Assembly (NCBI RefSeq): GCF_040096075.1
Contig: NZ_JBBMFJ010000021.1
Span: 1-64,000 of the forward strand
Direction: 5' to 3'
Source: Brotaphodocola faecis
Lineage (GTDB): Bacteria; Bacillota; Clostridia; Lachnospirales; Lachnospiraceae
Length of the DNA stretch: 64,000 nt
Shown: one piece after another, positions 50,736 to 58,833 of the stretch
How positions within the stretch are numbered: the stretch's first letter is position 1
Layout of the letters: every line of letters begins with the position of its first letter
Position numbers and translations under genes: made by a program
The notes under the pieces: model-generated
Database searches by the model: none
What the model was told of the DNA's origin: nothing
What the model saw: only the letters and a program-made list of their open reading frames with translations

Positions 50736-52667
50736 TTAGACACCCGGATTTGGTGCGATGGTCGGCGCGTTTCCACTGTCTGCCGCCGTCGGCGCATTGC
50801 CTGAGCTGTTTCCGGAATCTGCCGCCGTCGGATGGGAAGCCGGCTGCTGGGAAGCTGCTGTGGTTGCTGCCGCCGTAGTCTCTGCTGCCGTGGTCTTGTC
50901 TGCCGCCGTGGTGTGGGAAGCCGCTGTCGTTGCTGCCTCACTCGCCTTATGGCTCTCGGCTGCCGTAGTCTCTCCCGATGACTCTGCGGAAGAGGATGCA
51001 GCGGAACTGTCTGCCGCCGTGGTAGCTCCTGCTGCCGTGGTTCCGGTACTGTTTCTTAAGATAACCGGAGTATGTCCCTTGTAAGTAACGCTGTGGTCCA
51101 CATCCTGGCTCACCACTTCACCGTTCTTTGTAACAATCAGGCGGGTCTCCCATTTGCTGCCCTTGCTTCCGTTGCTCTTTACCTTCTCCACGCCAGGAGC
51201 CAGAGTCGGATCCTCCTCATAGGTCGGAGCCGGCGGGTCCGTCTCGCTGAGCTTTGTGGACTTTAAGGAATGGGTCACACCCTCTTCCAGAAGCGGAATG
51301 CCGTAAATGGATACGGTGCAGGTCTGATTGTAATAGCTTGCGCGGATACCAATAGCCGCACTGGAATTGTTCACAAACTTATAGTCCGGACCGCCCCAGC
51401 TTACCGTCGCGTCGGTTCCCGGTGTTACATAGGACGGTTCAAAGGTATGGGAACGCCGCATGGTAGTCTTCAGTCCTGCCTTGACTACCGCATTGTACAT
51501 GGTAGAGGAAACCTGGCAGACACCGCCGCCAATCTCCTGGACAACTTCACCGTTGTTATACGCTGCAGCGGCCTGATAGCCCTTCGCCTCCGTACGCTCT
51601 CCTACCCGGTTGTTAAAGGAGAATTCCTCGCCCGGCTGAAGCACAATGCCGTTAATGGCCTTGGTAGCCAGCTTGATGTTGGTATTACGCTTCTGATTGG
51701 ATGTGGTATTGGTGGTAAAGGTTCCGATGGTCTTGTATTTTTCTCTTGCGACTGCCTCGGAAAACTCCGGTTCCACTTCATTTACCGTAGCCGTGATCGT
51801 AGCGGTAAAGTCCTTGCGGCTCAGCGCTGCGAGAATATCTGCTTTTAACTGGTCCTGATCTACAGCCAGTCCGTTTTCTGCTCCCTTGAATAAGAACTTG
51901 TCAGAGGAAGCATCATACTCGGAAATGGAACCGTTCTTTGCCTTCTTGTTCCAGAGGCCTGCCACGGTTTCCGCCTCCTTGGCAGCTGCGTCTTCCAGCC
52001 CGGTAGTATCCAGGGTGTAGCTTTCCTTCGGCTCGCCGGTGTAAATCTCCTGAAGCATGGAATCCACCTTTTCTGCCATCAGATCATTCACATCATAGCT
52101 CTGATCCTGCCAGGTGACCTTCATGCCCCACGGAAAATCTTTGAGGATGGCCGCCTTGGCCTCTTCTCTGGACATGCCCGTGATGTTGATGCCGTCCACC
52201 GTAACTTCTTTTTCCAGTTCTGTCTCCGGAACGGTAATCTCTGTTTCCGGCTCCGTACTCGTTGTTTTGGAACCGGTTACCTTCTTCATAAGAAAGGCAA
52301 CACAGAAAATTGCCAGAATCAGGATTACGCCGCCAATCGCGATCTTCCCGAAATCCGGACCTCCGCGTCTTCCGCCATGTCTGCCGGAGGAAGGACGTCT
52401 TGTTTCATTATAATAACTTCCGGACCGGGAAGAAGAAGTTCTGGCGCTGCTTCCTGTGGTACGCCTTGTACTGCTTCCTGCGCTGGTTCTTCCGGAGGTA
52501 CTTCTTGTGGAAGCACTCCTGGAAGAGGAGGCGCTGCTTCTTCCGCTTCCGGCCGCTGTTCTTGTCTGTCTGCCAGCAGAAGCACTTCTTCCGCTGCCGG
52601 AATAAGATGTACTCCTGGCCCTGGAGCGTCCTGTTCCGGAATTTCTGCCATTCTCATACTGATTCAT
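50736..52667 (-). CDS. VanW-family membrane-anchored protein with low-complexity ends
   Basis: The 643-residue protein has a Ser/Arg/Gly-rich cytoplasmic N-terminus (about 1-105), one membrane helix (IAIGGVILILAIFCVAFLM), a peptidoglycan-binding-4 (YoaR-like) region and a VanW domain (about 335-450). The VanW domain contains the GGGVCQVSSTMYNA motif. A Thr/Ala/Ser-rich tail of about 110 residues follows (many TTAA repeats). VanW is named from a vancomycin-resistance cluster, but its function is not known; the YoaR-VanW arrangement is common in Clostridia and probably acts on the cell wall. The tail may span the wall or be glycosylated. Confidence 0.88.
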   Translation of the reverse strand: MNQYENGRNSGTGRSRARSTSYSGSGRSASAGRQTRTAAGSGRSSASSSRSASTRSTSGRTSAGSSTRRTTGSSARTSSSRSGSYYNETRRPSSGRHGGRRGGPDFGKIAIGGVILILAIFCVAFLMKKVTGSKTTSTEPETEITVPETELEKEVTVDGINITGMSREEAKAAILKDFPWGMKVTWQDQSYDVNDLMAEKVDSMLQEIYTGEPKESYTLDTTGLEDAAAKEAETVAGLWNKKAKNGSISEYDASSDKFLFKGAENGLAVDQDQLKADILAALSRKDFTATITATVNEVEPEFSEAVAREKYKTIGTFTTNTTSNQKRNTNIKLATKAINGIVLQPGEEFSFNNRVGERTEAKGYQAAAAYNNGEVVQEIGGGVCQVSSTMYNAVVKAGLKTTMRRSHTFEPSYVTPGTDATVSWGGPDYKFVNNSSAAIGIRASYYNQTCTVSIYGIPLLEEGVTHSLKSTKLSETDPPAPTYEEDPTLAPGVEKVKSNGSKGSKWETRLIVTKNGEVVSQDVDHSVTYKGHTPVILRNSTGTTAAGATTAADSSAASSSAESSGETTAAESHKASEAATTAASHTTAADKTTAAETTAAATTAASQQPASHPTAADSGNSSGNAPTAADSGNAPTIAPNPGV

Positions 52668-52884
52668 GATTTCACCTGTGTTTCTTCTATAATAATCTTA
52701 TCGCAAATATGCACTAAGACAGTATAGCATATCCGTTCAAAAAAAGAACCACTAATTTTTAGAAAAAACGAGGAATTTTTTATTATCTTTTTTGACGGTA
52801 TTTTTTCTTTTTCAACATCTCTCTTCTTGTCTTTCTGTATTGTTTTTTGTATTTTCCCCTGTACATTTTTGGAAGTTCTGGCAA

Positions 52885-52913
52885 TTGCAGGATTGTTAAA
52901 CTTTTGCTATACT
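52885..52913 (+). promoter_or_regulatory. Promoter of the 78-residue small protein gene
   Basis: TTGCAG (52885-52890) and TATACT (52908-52913) are separated by 17 bp, 56 bp upstream of the start codon. The rest of the 300-bp gap 52668-52968 is A/T-rich; nothing else is recognised there except that the VanW gene's own promoter must lie at its left end. Confidence 0.75.
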
Positions 52914-52968
52914 TTTGCTTGTCAAAAAGATAACCAAGTCATTTATCGAGAAAAAGGAGGAATCCTCA

Positions 52969-53205
52969 ATGAAAATTCAGAATATCAACGACGTAGAAAG
53001 CTTCTTTAAAATTATCGATCAGTGTAAGGGACCAGTTGAGCTGGTATCTCCGGAAGGTGACCGCATTAACTTAAAATCCAAGCTGTCCCAGTACCTTTCC
53101 ATGGCAACCATGTTCTCCAACGGCTTTATCAAAGAACTGGACATCGTAGCCCAGGACAAAGAAGATATTGAGCGCCTGATCAAATTCATGTATCAGGGCG
53201 AATAG
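52969..53205 (+). CDS. Small uncharacterised protein, 78 residues
   Basis: The protein starts MKIQNINDVESFFKII and is acidic, soluble and probably helical, with no signal peptide or cysteine. Similar short proteins seem common in Lachnospiraceae and have been labelled polya polymerase in databases, apparently by error; no nucleotidyltransferase motif is present here. A perfect AAGGAGG lies eight bases before the ATG, a good promoter sits upstream, and a strong terminator follows. The gene is therefore real and well expressed. Function unknown. Confidence 0.85.
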   Translation: MKIQNINDVESFFKIIDQCKGPVELVSPEGDRINLKSKLSQYLSMATMFSNGFIKELDIVAQDKEDIERLIKFMYQGE

Positions 53206-53216
53206 TTTTTCCCCAA

Positions 53217-53245
53217 GGCACTGCAAAAAGCAGTGCCGTTTTTTT
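53217..53245 (+). terminator. Terminator of the 78-residue protein gene
   Basis: GGCACTGC-aaaaa-GCAGTGCC is an 8-bp perfect stem followed by GTTTTTTTC, 11 bp after the stop codon. Confidence 0.92.
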
Positions 53246-53317
53246 CTAAAAAGCGGAAACAGTGACAGGCCACGCTTCATATGATGGATTGTAAATATCT
53301 TTTCGGAGGCTTTTCAT

Positions 53318-53548
53318 ATGAGCGATCTGGCTGCTACAAACTGTGGATGCGGATGTGACTGCAATTCAGGAGGAAACGGCTGCAACATTATCTGGCTGAT
53401 CCTCATCCTGTGCTGCTGCGGCGGTAACGGCGGATGTGGTTTCGGTTCCGGATGTGGATGCGAACATAATAACGGCTGTAACTGGATCTGGATCATCCTG
53501 CTGTTATGCTGCTGCGGCGGCAATGGCGGATGCGGCGGCTTCTGCTAA
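53318..53548 (+). CDS. Cysteine/glycine-rich small protein with tandem membrane-like repeats
   Basis: The 76-residue protein contains 17 cysteines and two copies of a unit: CN-[IW]-[IW]-hydrophobic stretch-LCCCGGNGGCG (about residues 22-43 and 53-76). Between them lies GFGSGCGCEHNNG. Each unit has a hydrophobic stretch of about 8 residues, ending in a CCC-GG-N-GG-C cluster. Proteins like this in Clostridia have been named after chorion high-cysteine proteins by chance similarity. Metal binding, a disulfide-rich spore or surface component, or a secreted peptide are possible. CGGAGG lies 11 bases before the ATG, and a terminator follows closely. Confidence 0.8.
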   Translation: MSDLAATNCGCGCDCNSGGNGCNIIWLILILCCCGGNGGCGFGSGCGCEHNNGCNWIWIILLLCCCGGNGGCGGFC

Positions 53549-53566
53549 ACAACCCCGATTCGGAAA

Positions 53567-53598
53567 GCTCCCCCTCACGGACCGAGGGGGAGTTTTTT
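53567..53598. terminator. Terminator between the Cys-rich gene and the convergent small gene
   Basis: CTCCCCCTC-acggacc-GAGGGGGAG is followed by TTTTTTC on the plus strand. It ends the Cys-rich gene and could also stop the minus-strand 54-residue gene, although the minus-side T-run is weak. Confidence 0.88.
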
Positions 53599-53615
53599 CT
53601 ATATATAATATCCTG

Positions 53616-53780
53616 TCAGCGCTCAGGATCTGTTTTTTTCCCTTTCTGCAACTCACTCTTTTCCATTTTCTCAATCTGCTTTTTCTTCTCTGTACATGAG
53701 GCCTCCCCGTACCGGCACGCCTCACATTCCTCATCAATCTCATATACTGCGTTTCCATCTATGACCAGTCTTGTTTTCAT
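53616..53780 (-). CDS. Small uncharacterised protein, 54 residues, four-residue-spaced cysteines
   Basis: The minus strand encodes MKTRLVIDGNAVYEIDEECE followed by ACRYGEASCTEKKK and a Lys/Glu-rich helical tail ending DPER. Three cysteines (in CEAC and ASC) could bind a metal. GGAG lies about 10 bases before the ATG at 53780, and the frame closes at TGA 53616-53618. The reading frame has a natural amino-acid mix. It is divergent from the 109-residue gene at 53901. Its function is unknown; a DNA- or membrane-associated accessory role cannot be judged. Confidence 0.7.
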   Translation of the reverse strand: MKTRLVIDGNAVYEIDEECEACRYGEASCTEKKKQIEKMEKSELQKGKKTDPER

Positions 53781-53900
53781 ACTACTGCGCTCCTGTCGCC
53801 GTTTTCATTTTGTCTTACACTTTATACTATGCACAACACCCGTGGCATGATATGAACCGTCCCCGCATATACTGTTTCAAAAAGAACAAGGATCCCGTCC

Positions 53901-54230
53901 ATGAATGAAAAGAACGAAAACCAGTTCAAGCTGACGGATTTTGATTATCTGACCGCCGATCCGAAGCTTCAGATGCTGAAGGCAGCGATTCCCTATCTCC
54001 CGGTTCCCCAGCAGCGTATATTCTCTCTCCTGGTAAAGGTGCAGGAACTGCAGCGGGCCCAGTCTCTCTTTGACGGAGAGGAGGTTTCCGCCATGGGACT
54101 CTCCCCCTCCACGCCAAAGCCCGCCACCCCCATGCAGCTTTTGCAGGTCATCAAGCCCTACGCGAATCCGAAAGAGCGGGAAATGATCGAGATGCTGGAA
54201 AACTTTCAGATCATGAAGGAGGTATTATGA
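53901..54230 (+). CDS. Uncharacterised 109-residue protein
   Basis: The protein is soluble and mostly helical by composition, without cysteines. The segment FKLTDFDYLTADPKLQMLKA opens it, and the C-terminal region is KPYANPKEREMIEMLENFQIM. I recognise no family with a known role; similar pairs seem to occur in Lachnospiraceae. Its stop codon overlaps the ATG of the next gene (TTATGA), so the two are translationally coupled. Start codon follows a poor ribosome-binding site (AAGGATCCC). Confidence 0.75.
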   Translation: MNEKNENQFKLTDFDYLTADPKLQMLKAAIPYLPVPQQRIFSLLVKVQELQRAQSLFDGEEVSAMGLSPSTPKPATPMQLLQVIKPYANPKEREMIEMLENFQIMKEVL

Positions 54231-54514
54231 ATTCAGGCGAATGGAAACATGACCCCAGACTTGCCGGCATGGACCCGGTCAAGCTTCAGTACATAGAAAA
54301 AATTGCGGCACAGGTCTCCTCCCAGTCAAAAACGGAAATCCTGCCCACCCTGCTCTCCCTTCAGGCCGAGGCCCGCAAAAACAATATCTCCTTCACCGAT
54401 CAGGAAACCACACTTCTGATCTCCATCATCACCTCCGACATGCCGCCGGATGAAAAGAAAAAGGTGAAAATGCTACACTTTTGGGCAAAAAAACTGGCTG
54501 CCAGGTCTTCCTGA
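54227..54514 (+). CDS. Uncharacterised 95-residue protein
   Basis: The protein begins MNSGEWKHDPRLAGMDPVKL and is helical and charged, with a C-terminal PPDEKKKVKMLHFWAKKL. It shares with its partner upstream a pattern of a final helix after a proline/charged turn, so the two may be distant paralogues or subunits of one complex (inference). GGAGG lies eight bases before the ATG. The last seven codons lie within the terminator hairpin of the convergent leuS gene. Confidence 0.75.
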   Translation: MNSGEWKHDPRLAGMDPVKLQYIEKIAAQVSSQSKTEILPTLLSLQAEARKNNISFTDQETTLLISIITSDMPPDEKKKVKMLHFWAKKLAARSS

Positions 54515-54521
54515 CAGCCAG
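54494..54521 (-). terminator. leuS terminator, embedded in the end of the convergent gene
   Basis: CTGGCTG...CAGCCAG with an inner CAGG/CCTG pairing forms a hairpin, followed on the minus strand by TTTTTTTGCCC. It lies 57 bp past the leuS stop and overlaps the last codons and stop codon of the plus-strand gene. Confidence 0.85.
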
Positions 54522-54577
54522 TGCCATGTCTGCATGCTTCGGCTTATGTCGATTGATACAGAATATGTTTTATGAAA

Positions 54578-56989
54578 TTATTTGCAGACGATATTGATGA
54601 TCTTGCCCGGTACGTAAATCTCTTTTACGATGGTTCCGGTGATTTTGTCTGCTACAGCTTCTTTTGCTGCTGCAAGGGCAACGTCCTTGGATGCATCTGC
54701 CGGAATGGTCACAACGCCTCTTGCCTTACCATTGACCTGAACGCCGATCTGGATCTCGTCATCCTTCATGGCTTCCTCATCGCACTCCGGCCACTGGGTG
54801 TGGAATACGCTGTCGGTACCGCCAAGCTGCTGCCAGATCTCCTCACCGATATGCGGTGCGAACGGAGCAAGCAGGATGGTGAAGGTCTTTAAGGTCTCTT
54901 TGTCGATGCCGCCGGTCTTCTTAGTCAGCTCGATGAGCTTGTTGTTGTACTCCATGAAGCCGGATACAACGGTATTTAAGCTGAACTGGTTGAAACGCTG
55001 CTCGATGTCGAATACCAGTTTGTGGCGCAGGCGAACCATCTCTTTGGTCTCTGCGATGTCTTTGTCCTTGCTGTCCTGAACCAGATTCCAGAAACGGCTT
55101 AAGAAACGGGAAACACCCTCGATACCGCGGTCATCCCACTCTGCGTCCAGTTCCGGCGGTCCTACGAACAGCTCGTACATTCTCAGAGCGTCACAGCCGT
55201 AATCTCTTACAAGGTCATCCGGGGAAACCACGTTTCCTTTTGACTTACTCATCTTGATACCGTTCTTACCATTGATCATACCCTGGTTGAACAGCTTCTT
55301 GAACGGCTCATCGAAATCTACGACTCCGATGTCGTGCAGGAACTTGGTGTAGAAACGGGAGTACAGAAGATGCAGGACTGCATGCTCTACGCCGCCGATG
55401 TACATGTCAACCGGCAGATATTTGTCAGCTTTCTCTCTGGAAACCAGTTCCTTGTCGTTGTGGTTGTCCACGTAACGCAGGAAATACCAAGAAGAACCTG
55501 CCCACTGCGGCATGGTGTTGGTCTCTCTCTTAGCCGGGCCGCCGCACTGCGGGCACTTGCAGTTCACCCACTCATCGATAGCAGCTAACGGTGACTCACC
55601 GGTACCGGTCGGCTGGTAGCTCTCAACCTCCGGAAGTCTTAACGGAAGTTCTTCCTCCGGAACCGCTACATTGCCGCACTTCGGGCAGTGAACGATCGGG
55701 ATCGGCTCGCCCCAGTAACGCTGTCTGGAGAATACCCAGTCACGCAGCTTATAGTTGACGGTCTTCTTACCAAAGCCCATCTTTTCGATCATAGCCGGAG
55801 CTTCTTTCTTTAATACGGAAGACTCCATGCCATTCCACTCGCCGGAGTTGATCATGGTACCGGAAGCCTCGGTATAAGCCTCGGTCATGTTCTCGATCTC
55901 CTTGCCATCTTTTGCGATAACCTGGATGATCGGAATATTGAACTTCTTTGCGAACTCAAAATCACGGTCGTCGTGGGCCGGTACACACATGATTGCGCCG
56001 GTACCGTAATCTGCCAGTACATAGTCAGACAGCCAGATCGGAACCTTTGCGCCGTTTAACGGGTTGATGGCATAGCTTCCGGTGAATACGCCGGTCTTCT
56101 CCTTATCCTGCATACGGTCTACGTTGGAACGCATGGAGGAATCGAAGATGTATTTCTCAACAGCCTCTCTGGTCTCGTCGGTAGCCAGACTCTTTGCCAT
56201 AGCATGCTCCGGAGCCAGTACCATGAAGGTTGCGCCGTGCAGGGTATCTGGGCGGGTGGTGTAAACGGTAATCTTTTCGTCTCTTCCCTCAACCTGGAAA
56301 TTAACCTCAGCACCGTAGGATTTGCCGATCCACTCGCTCTGCATCTTCTTAACCTTCTCCGGCCAGTCCAGTTTGTCCAGGTCGTTTAAGAGACGGTCAG
56401 CGTAAGCGGTGATCTTTAACATCCACTGACGCAGGTTCTTCTTGGTAACCGGGGAACCGCAGCGCTCGCAGCAGCCGTTAACAACTTCCTCGTTGGCCAG
56501 ACCGGTCTTGCAGGACGGACACCAGTTGATCGGGAACTCCTTCTCGTAAGCCAGGCCTTTCTTGAACATCTGTACAAAGATCCACTGGGTCCATTTGTAG
56601 AACTCCGGATCGGTGGTGTTTACTTCCATATCCCAGTCATAGATGGCTGCGATCTCGTTGATCTGACGCTTGATGTTCCTGATGTTCTCAGCGGTGGATT
56701 TTGCCGGATGAACCCCCATCTTGATTGCGTAGTTCTCTGCCGGAAGGCCGAATGCGTCCCAACCCATCGGGTGGATGACATAATGACCCTTTAACATCTG
56801 GTAACGGCTCCATACATCAGAGATAACGTAGCCTCTCCAGTGACCTACATGAAGTCCGCTGCCGGACGGATACGGGAACATATCCAGGCAGTAGTATTTC
56901 GGCTTTTTGCCGTCATTGACATTGATCGGGTTCTTCTCCCAGTTTTCACGCCATTTCTTTTCAATGGCGCTATGGTTGTAACTTGCCAT
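54578..56989 (-). CDS. leuS: Leucyl-tRNA synthetase
   Basis: This class I synthetase charges tRNA(Leu). The 803-residue protein has PYPSGSGLHVGHWRGY (HIGH motif) near residue 40, a zinc-type CPSCKTG/CERCG segment, the CP1 editing domain (about 220-420, with TTRPDTLHGATFM and the DYGTGAIMCVPAHDDRD pocket) and KMSKSKGN (KMSKS). An anticodon domain and a C-terminal VNGKARGVV domain follow. ATG at 56989 follows AGGAGG; the longer frame to 57103 reads into the T-box leader. Confidence 0.97.
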   Translation of the reverse strand: MASYNHSAIEKKWRENWEKNPINVNDGKKPKYYCLDMFPYPSGSGLHVGHWRGYVISDVWSRYQMLKGHYVIHPMGWDAFGLPAENYAIKMGVHPAKSTAENIRNIKRQINEIAAIYDWDMEVNTTDPEFYKWTQWIFVQMFKKGLAYEKEFPINWCPSCKTGLANEEVVNGCCERCGSPVTKKNLRQWMLKITAYADRLLNDLDKLDWPEKVKKMQSEWIGKSYGAEVNFQVEGRDEKITVYTTRPDTLHGATFMVLAPEHAMAKSLATDETREAVEKYIFDSSMRSNVDRMQDKEKTGVFTGSYAINPLNGAKVPIWLSDYVLADYGTGAIMCVPAHDDRDFEFAKKFNIPIIQVIAKDGKEIENMTEAYTEASGTMINSGEWNGMESSVLKKEAPAMIEKMGFGKKTVNYKLRDWVFSRQRYWGEPIPIVHCPKCGNVAVPEEELPLRLPEVESYQPTGTGESPLAAIDEWVNCKCPQCGGPAKRETNTMPQWAGSSWYFLRYVDNHNDKELVSREKADKYLPVDMYIGGVEHAVLHLLYSRFYTKFLHDIGVVDFDEPFKKLFNQGMINGKNGIKMSKSKGNVVSPDDLVRDYGCDALRMYELFVGPPELDAEWDDRGIEGVSRFLSRFWNLVQDSKDKDIAETKEMVRLRHKLVFDIEQRFNQFSLNTVVSGFMEYNNKLIELTKKTGGIDKETLKTFTILLAPFAPHIGEEIWQQLGGTDSVFHTQWPECDEEAMKDDEIQIGVQVNGKARGVVTIPADASKDVALAAAKEAVADKITGTIVKEIYVPGKIINIVCK

Positions 56990-57009
56990 GATTCTTCCTC
57001 CTGATTGCA

Positions 57010-57300
57010 ATTTAAGGAATAAAAGGAATAAAAAAACCTGCATCTCTGAAATTGTCAGAGACGCAGGATATTCTTTCACTTCTTGATCCTTACGCGGTAC
57101 CACTCTGCTTCATGCTTTCGCATGCGCTTGATTCCGATAACGGCGGATGTCCGTCCCGGCCTACTTAGTGCTTTTAAAGCATGTTCGGCGGGCTGCTCCA
57201 AGACCAGTTTCTGCGCACGTTGTTACTGTCTTGCACCTTCCGGCAGCTCTCTGAAAACTCAGTTACGCATACTTTTTCTCTTCTTCGCATTTACGCTAGT
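57010..57300 (-). promoter_or_regulatory. T-box riboswitch in the leuS leader
   Basis: The conserved T-box sequence AGAGTGGTACCGCG is present on the minus strand (core 57093-57104). It is followed by an intrinsic terminator CCTGCGTCTCTGA...TCAGAGATGCAGG with T-run (57037-57067). Upstream lies a stem I region with AGAGAGCTGCC and GAACATGC elements. A CTT leucine codon at 57200-57202, in the context GGTCTTGGAGC, is the likely specifier; its position was not verified by folding. Uncharged tRNA(Leu) would stabilise the antiterminator and allow leuS transcription. Confidence 0.9.
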
Positions 57301-57349
57301 ACCTAATTTAACATAATTGGAAATCTGTGTCAAGGGGTGGATTGGGGAT

Positions 57350-58174
57350 TTACACTTCTCTTCCATTGTACTGTGTCAGGTCGATCTCGCCGGAAAATAC
57401 TTCTACAGCCGGACCGGTCATGTAAACATGACCGCTTTCCCGGTCCCAGGTAATCTCCAGGTTTCCGCCAATGAGCTGTACCTCCACGGTATCGTCCACC
57501 AGCCCCAGCATCATGCTGGCCACGGCACTGGCCGTCGCTCCGGTTCCGCAGGCCCAGGTTTCCCCGCTGCCCCGCTCCCACACGCGCATCTGCAGGTGTT
57601 TCCGGTCAATCACGCGAATGAACTCGCTGTTGACGCGGTCCGGGAAACGCTCATGCATCTCGAAAGCCGGGCCGATTTTCTCCAGATCCAGGCCGTCTAC
57701 ATTATCCACATAGTAAACCGCATGAGGATTTCCTACATCGATTCCGGTAAACTCCAGAGTTTTTCCCTCCACCTGGATCTTTTCCGGCAGCTCACTGGTC
57801 AGCTGCGGCACGCCCATATCTACCTTTACGGTCTTCACCTTTCCGTCTTCCACCTGCATATCCAGATACTTGATTCCGCCAAGGGTTTCTACCGAAATCT
57901 GTGGTTTGTCCACAATGCCGTGGTCATAGGCGTACTTACCTACACAGCGGATGCCGTTGCCGCACATGCTGCCCTCGCTGCCGTCCTCGTTGAACATCCG
58001 CATGCGGCAGTCTGCCACATCGGACGGACAGATGAGAATAAGGCCGTCTGAACCAATGCCGAAATGGCGCTCACTCACAAGCTTTGCCACTCTGGCCGGA
58101 TCCTCCACGTTTTCCTCAAAACAGTTGACATAGACGTAATCATTTCCAATTCCCTGCATTTTTGTAAATTTCAT
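57350..58174 (-). CDS. dapF: Diaminopimelate epimerase
   Basis: DapF converts LL- to meso-diaminopimelate for lysine synthesis and peptidoglycan. The 274-residue protein starts MKFTKMQGIGNDYVYVN and has both catalytic cysteines: MCGNGIRC and WACGTGATA. An upstream in-frame start at 58303 would overlap the ANTAR gene; ATG 58174 with GGAGAGG ahead fits the family. It lies 65 bp downstream of the ANTAR regulator, in line with glnA. Confidence 0.96.
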   Translation of the reverse strand: MKFTKMQGIGNDYVYVNCFEENVEDPARVAKLVSERHFGIGSDGLILICPSDVADCRMRMFNEDGSEGSMCGNGIRCVGKYAYDHGIVDKPQISVETLGGIKYLDMQVEDGKVKTVKVDMGVPQLTSELPEKIQVEGKTLEFTGIDVGNPHAVYYVDNVDGLDLEKIGPAFEMHERFPDRVNSEFIRVIDRKHLQMRVWERGSGETWACGTGATASAVASMMLGLVDDTVEVQLIGGNLEITWDRESGHVYMTGPAVEVFSGEIDLTQYNGREV

Positions 58175-58239
58175 AAACCTCTCCATTCCTGTCCTGTTCT
58201 CGTGACCTGCGTCACTCATTATTTTCTCATACCTTCGCC

Positions 58240-58791
58240 CTACATCAGACTGATGACCATCTGGGCTGTCTCGTACATATTGGTTCCGCTGTCCATGCTG
58301 CACTTCTGTATGTACCGGTGCGCTTCCTCCTCGGTCATGCTGTTGCGCTCCATAAGAAGTGCCTTCGCCTTGTCAATCACGGTGCGCTGTTTCTCATCGC
58401 GCTGCTTTGGCTGCTGGCGCAGTTTTTTTCTGCGTCTTGCCTGGGTCTGCACGATCATCTCCAGGGTTCCCACCAGGTCATGGACTTTTAACGGCATGGG
58501 CAGACACACCACATCCTGCGGCGCATCCGCAGACCATTTATTCGGGGACGCGATCATCAGCATTGCTGATTCCGCATTCATGCAGTCACGCAGTTCCGAG
58601 TACAGCATGTCTGTCAGGCGGTAGCCGCACACTACAATCCCACAGTTTAACTCTTCCATCTGGGACAGGACCTGCGCTCCGGATGTGCAGACAGCGATTA
58701 CCTCAAACCCGTTTCTCATCAGTATGTTTTTTATGCTTTTTGCGTCTTCCGGCTTGGAAAATGCCACAATGATGTTTGCCAAAACGCTCAC
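58240..58791 (-). CDS. ANTAR-domain antiterminator with a degenerate receiver
   Basis: The 183-residue protein has an N-terminal receiver-like domain (about 5-110) and a C-terminal ANTAR RNA-binding domain (about 125-183, with KAKALLMERNSMTEEEAHRYIQ). The phosphoacceptor aspartate expected after the third strand is missing: the strand reads GIVVCGYRL where active receivers have a V-x-x-D pattern. Control by phosphorylation is therefore unlikely. It lies 42 bp downstream of glnA; in Clostridium saccharobutylicum an ANTAR protein (NitR) is also encoded after glnA. The glnA leader here has hairpins that fit antitermination. Confidence 0.9.
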   Translation of the reverse strand: MSVLANIIVAFSKPEDAKSIKNILMRNGFEVIAVCTSGAQVLSQMEELNCGIVVCGYRLTDMLYSELRDCMNAESAMLMIASPNKWSADAPQDVVCLPMPLKVHDLVGTLEMIVQTQARRRKKLRQQPKQRDEKQRTVIDKAKALLMERNSMTEEEAHRYIQKCSMDSGTNMYETAQMVISLM

Positions 58792-58833
58792 CTCCGGGGG
58801 GTTGATGTCAGGTGACTGTGGAAAACCACTCCA

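Noticed and set aside
50758..51050. Short repeats considered as a CRISPR array
   Set aside because: The repeats are a few codons long, irregular and without spacers; they encode the low-complexity VanW tail.
50758..51084. Plus-strand Ala/Val-rich frame, looking like a membrane protein
   Set aside because: It is the complement of the Thr/Ala-repeat tail of the VanW protein; the repeat alone causes the hydrophobic look.
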